From contig NJFT01000372.1 in assembly GCA_002221725.1 (NCBI GenBank), positions 1 through 21,600 of the forward strand: a stretch of 21,600 nucleotides of DNA, read 5' to 3'. Positions 20,165 through 21,600 of this stretch are shown here, piece by piece. This DNA comes from Scedosporium boydii (lineage: Eukaryota > Ascomycota > Sordariomycetes > Microascales > Microascaceae). The notes under the pieces were generated by a model. The model searched no databases, had not been told where the DNA came from, and saw nothing but the letters and a program-made list of their open reading frames with translations. The stretch's first letter is position 1, and every line of letters begins with the position of its first letter. The translations under genes and the position numbers were made by a program.

Positions 20165-21482
20165 CTTGAGTCGGCGTCTAATTCGAGAAGGGGTTGATCT
20201 GCGATTTTGTGAGTCCGAGTGAGTCACACGCAGCAAGAGTTCTTCCTTGTCAGGAATCCGGATGGTGAAGGTATCCTATGGCACGTCGATGCCTCGGCCC
20301 ATGAGGCAAATTGTTGTCCTTTCATAACCCCACATCTTCCCAACAAGGGTCTTGAGAGACTTTCGTCAAAGAGGTCTGAGGATGCCAATGGCGAATACTA
20401 CCCTTGCACGTGATATCCCTTGGCGTTCATCACTCCTAAGTCCTGGCGGTTGGGCATTGGGCTCTCATCTCTCACAGAGACGCGGCGCTGGTGACGAGAT
20501 TTCTTCATGTCGTTCGGCGGTGTAAGTCGGAGGCTATTGTCTCTGCGATTCTGCGATGGGAGCCATTGGGGATATGGTATGATATCCGCCGCGCAAGGAG
20601 TTACTAGTTTAGTTCCCGCCTCCTTAGTCCTTACTTAGCGTCGCATGATGCGCAGGGGCTGGGCTGGTCCATCTACTCTCTGGCTCTCTGAGATCTTTCA
20701 CGCCTGGATCCTAGATAATCTTCAATTAACAGGCGTGAATAACTTGTGAGGAAGCTTGTCTAGAGCGCTCCAGAGTCCTTTGACTCTCCCGGGCCGAAGA
20801 ACCAATGGCCGGTGTTCACTGCCGCTGAGGAAGCGAATGCCCAGGCCAAGGTCACGCCCTTGCGCGGTGGAGGATCGACGGTGCGGCGGGCAAGAAATCG
20901 AATCTAGGAAGCTCGTTGGTGCTGGCTGATGCGACGCTCAGATGCGATTGGCTCATGCCTTGAGCCAGTCGTGCAAGGTCAGTGTTCTCGAAACACACAA
21001 CCCACCGCTTTTCGAACTATTTTAGCGTAATCTCTGTGTTTCATTTTCAGGATGCCCCGTTTCTAAGATGATGTGGTGGCCCACTCGGACAGCGATACAA
21101 AGTACGACAGACAGAGTGGACAGAGTGTTTCCCGTTGCCATGCAGTTAGCTTCTGTATCTCAACTCGAGATTCATGTCAGGGGATGCCGGGCGACTGCGG
21201 CGGGGAGCAAAAATGATAGCATTGAGGTGAGGAGCGCCTGGTTGGAAAAGGAACATGCCCGGAGAGTTATTTGAGTAGAGATGTAACGGTGGCTGACCAT
21301 CAAGCAAAGTGACCTACAGGCGACGAGATCGCCTAGATTTTCCGGGGGTGATCGTCGAGAACCCTTAATGTAACCCTACCACTTCGGGCCCTAAGACTCC
21401 CGCGAGACCTCCCTGCAAGCCTTGCCCGAGCCCCAAAACTTCGTATCCAAGCTTCACACGGAGCACAGACGCTCCGTGGACC
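20165..21482. other. Right flank without a convincing gene
   Basis: The first part is the promoter side of the methyltransferase gene. Short plus-strand frames (20219-20413 and 21068-21274) show no motifs. One hairpin-like repeat is listed separately. An AACCCTA-like string near 21373 occurs once and is not a telomeric array. Confidence 0.4.
20697..20739. repeat. Inverted repeat with 10-bp arms
   Basis: TTCACGCCTG (20697-20706) and CAGGCGTGAA (20730-20739) are exact reverse complements around a 23-nt spacer, about 530 bp upstream of the methyltransferase start. One such pair is roughly what chance would give in a window this long. Confidence 0.45.
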
Positions 21483-21539
21483 CATGTCCTGGTCACCTCC
21501 GACGAATCCTGGTTTGCTCTAGACCTCGAAGATCTCTAG
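21483..21539 (+). pseudogene. Possible fragment of a Tc1/mariner-type transposase
   Basis: The frame reads HVLVTSDESWFALDLEDL and then stops at TAG 21537-21539. A hydrophobic strand followed by DESWF resembles the segment around the first catalytic Asp of mariner/IS630 transposases. No other transposase motif is recognisable upstream in the same frame, and the window ends 60 bp later. If real, it is a degraded remnant; a chance match is quite possible. Confidence 0.2.
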
Positions 21540-21558
21540 AAGCTCCATTTTCCGGGAT

Positions 21559-21560
<2 letters not shown>

Positions 21561-21599
<39 letters not shown>
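21561..21599. repeat. 39-nt poly-T run at the window edge
   Basis: Thirty-nine T residues run without interruption to the penultimate base. On the minus strand this is poly-A, which could be the tail of a retroposed sequence, a natural homopolymer or an assembly artefact. What lies beyond the edge would decide. Confidence 0.85.
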
Positions 21600-21600
21600 C

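Noticed and set aside
1..20236. Secondary-metabolite cluster (regulator, oxygenase, transporter, LaeA-like methyltransferase)
   Set aside because: No PKS, NRPS, terpene cyclase or prenyltransferase backbone is present, and the genes are scattered among unrelated ones. LaeA-like and DHA2 genes are common outside clusters.
21361..21395. AACCCTA and CCCTAA strings suggesting a telomere
   Set aside because: The hexamer is not tandemly repeated; isolated copies are expected by chance.
1..21600. CRISPR arrays, rRNA genes, tandem repeat arrays
   Set aside because: No regularly spaced repeats or rRNA-like sequence were seen. CRISPR would not be expected in a fungal genome.

Overview
The window is nuclear DNA of a filamentous ascomycete, most likely from the Eurotiales (Aspergillus/Penicillium type). 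The genes are broken by introns of 52-74 nt with GT...AG ends, and most have a CTAAC/CTGAC-like branch point. Several families are typical of these fungi: Zn2Cys6 regulator, FTA2-like protein, DUF1479 oxygenase, DHA2 transporter and LaeA-like methyltransferase. All exon joins were worked out by hand from splice signals, reading frame and remembered family sequence; no search was run.

Layout, left to right: a Zn2Cys6-type transcription factor whose zinc-cluster exon lies off the left edge (47-1982, +); an FTA2-like protein with kinase-like motifs (3058-2130, -); an uncharacterised protein with PD...DYK and QxxxY motifs of the PD-(D/E)XK nuclease fold (3505-4994, +); a HerA/DUF87-like P-loop ATPase (7273-5607, -); about 2 kb without a recognisable gene; a DUF1479 (YbiU-like) putative Fe(II)/2-oxoglutarate oxygenase (9289-10928, +); a five-exon secreted, probably GPI-anchored protein (12077-12941, +); a solo LTR of 405 bp with perfect 5-bp target duplications (13248-13652); a 14-TM DHA2 drug/H+ antiporter ending 3 bp beyond the LTR target duplication (15564-13661, -); about 2.5 kb with only a doubtful decayed ORF; a small two-TM membrane protein (18065-18484, +); a LaeA-like methyltransferase (20164-19098, -); and a right flank without a convincing gene, with a possible mariner-like transposase scrap and a 39-nt poly-T run at the edge.

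The genes do not form an evident pathway. A regulator, an oxygenase, a transporter and a methyltransferase are present, but there is no PKS, NRPS, terpene or DMATS backbone, so this is not a supported biosynthetic cluster. The most interesting part is 2.1-7.3 kb. It holds a kinase-like FTA2 paralogue, a candidate PD-(D/E)XK nuclease-fold protein and a HerA-like ATPase side by side. That combination recalls prokaryotic HerA-nuclease pairs, although the two fungal genes are convergent rather than co-transcribed and the functional link is only a hypothesis.
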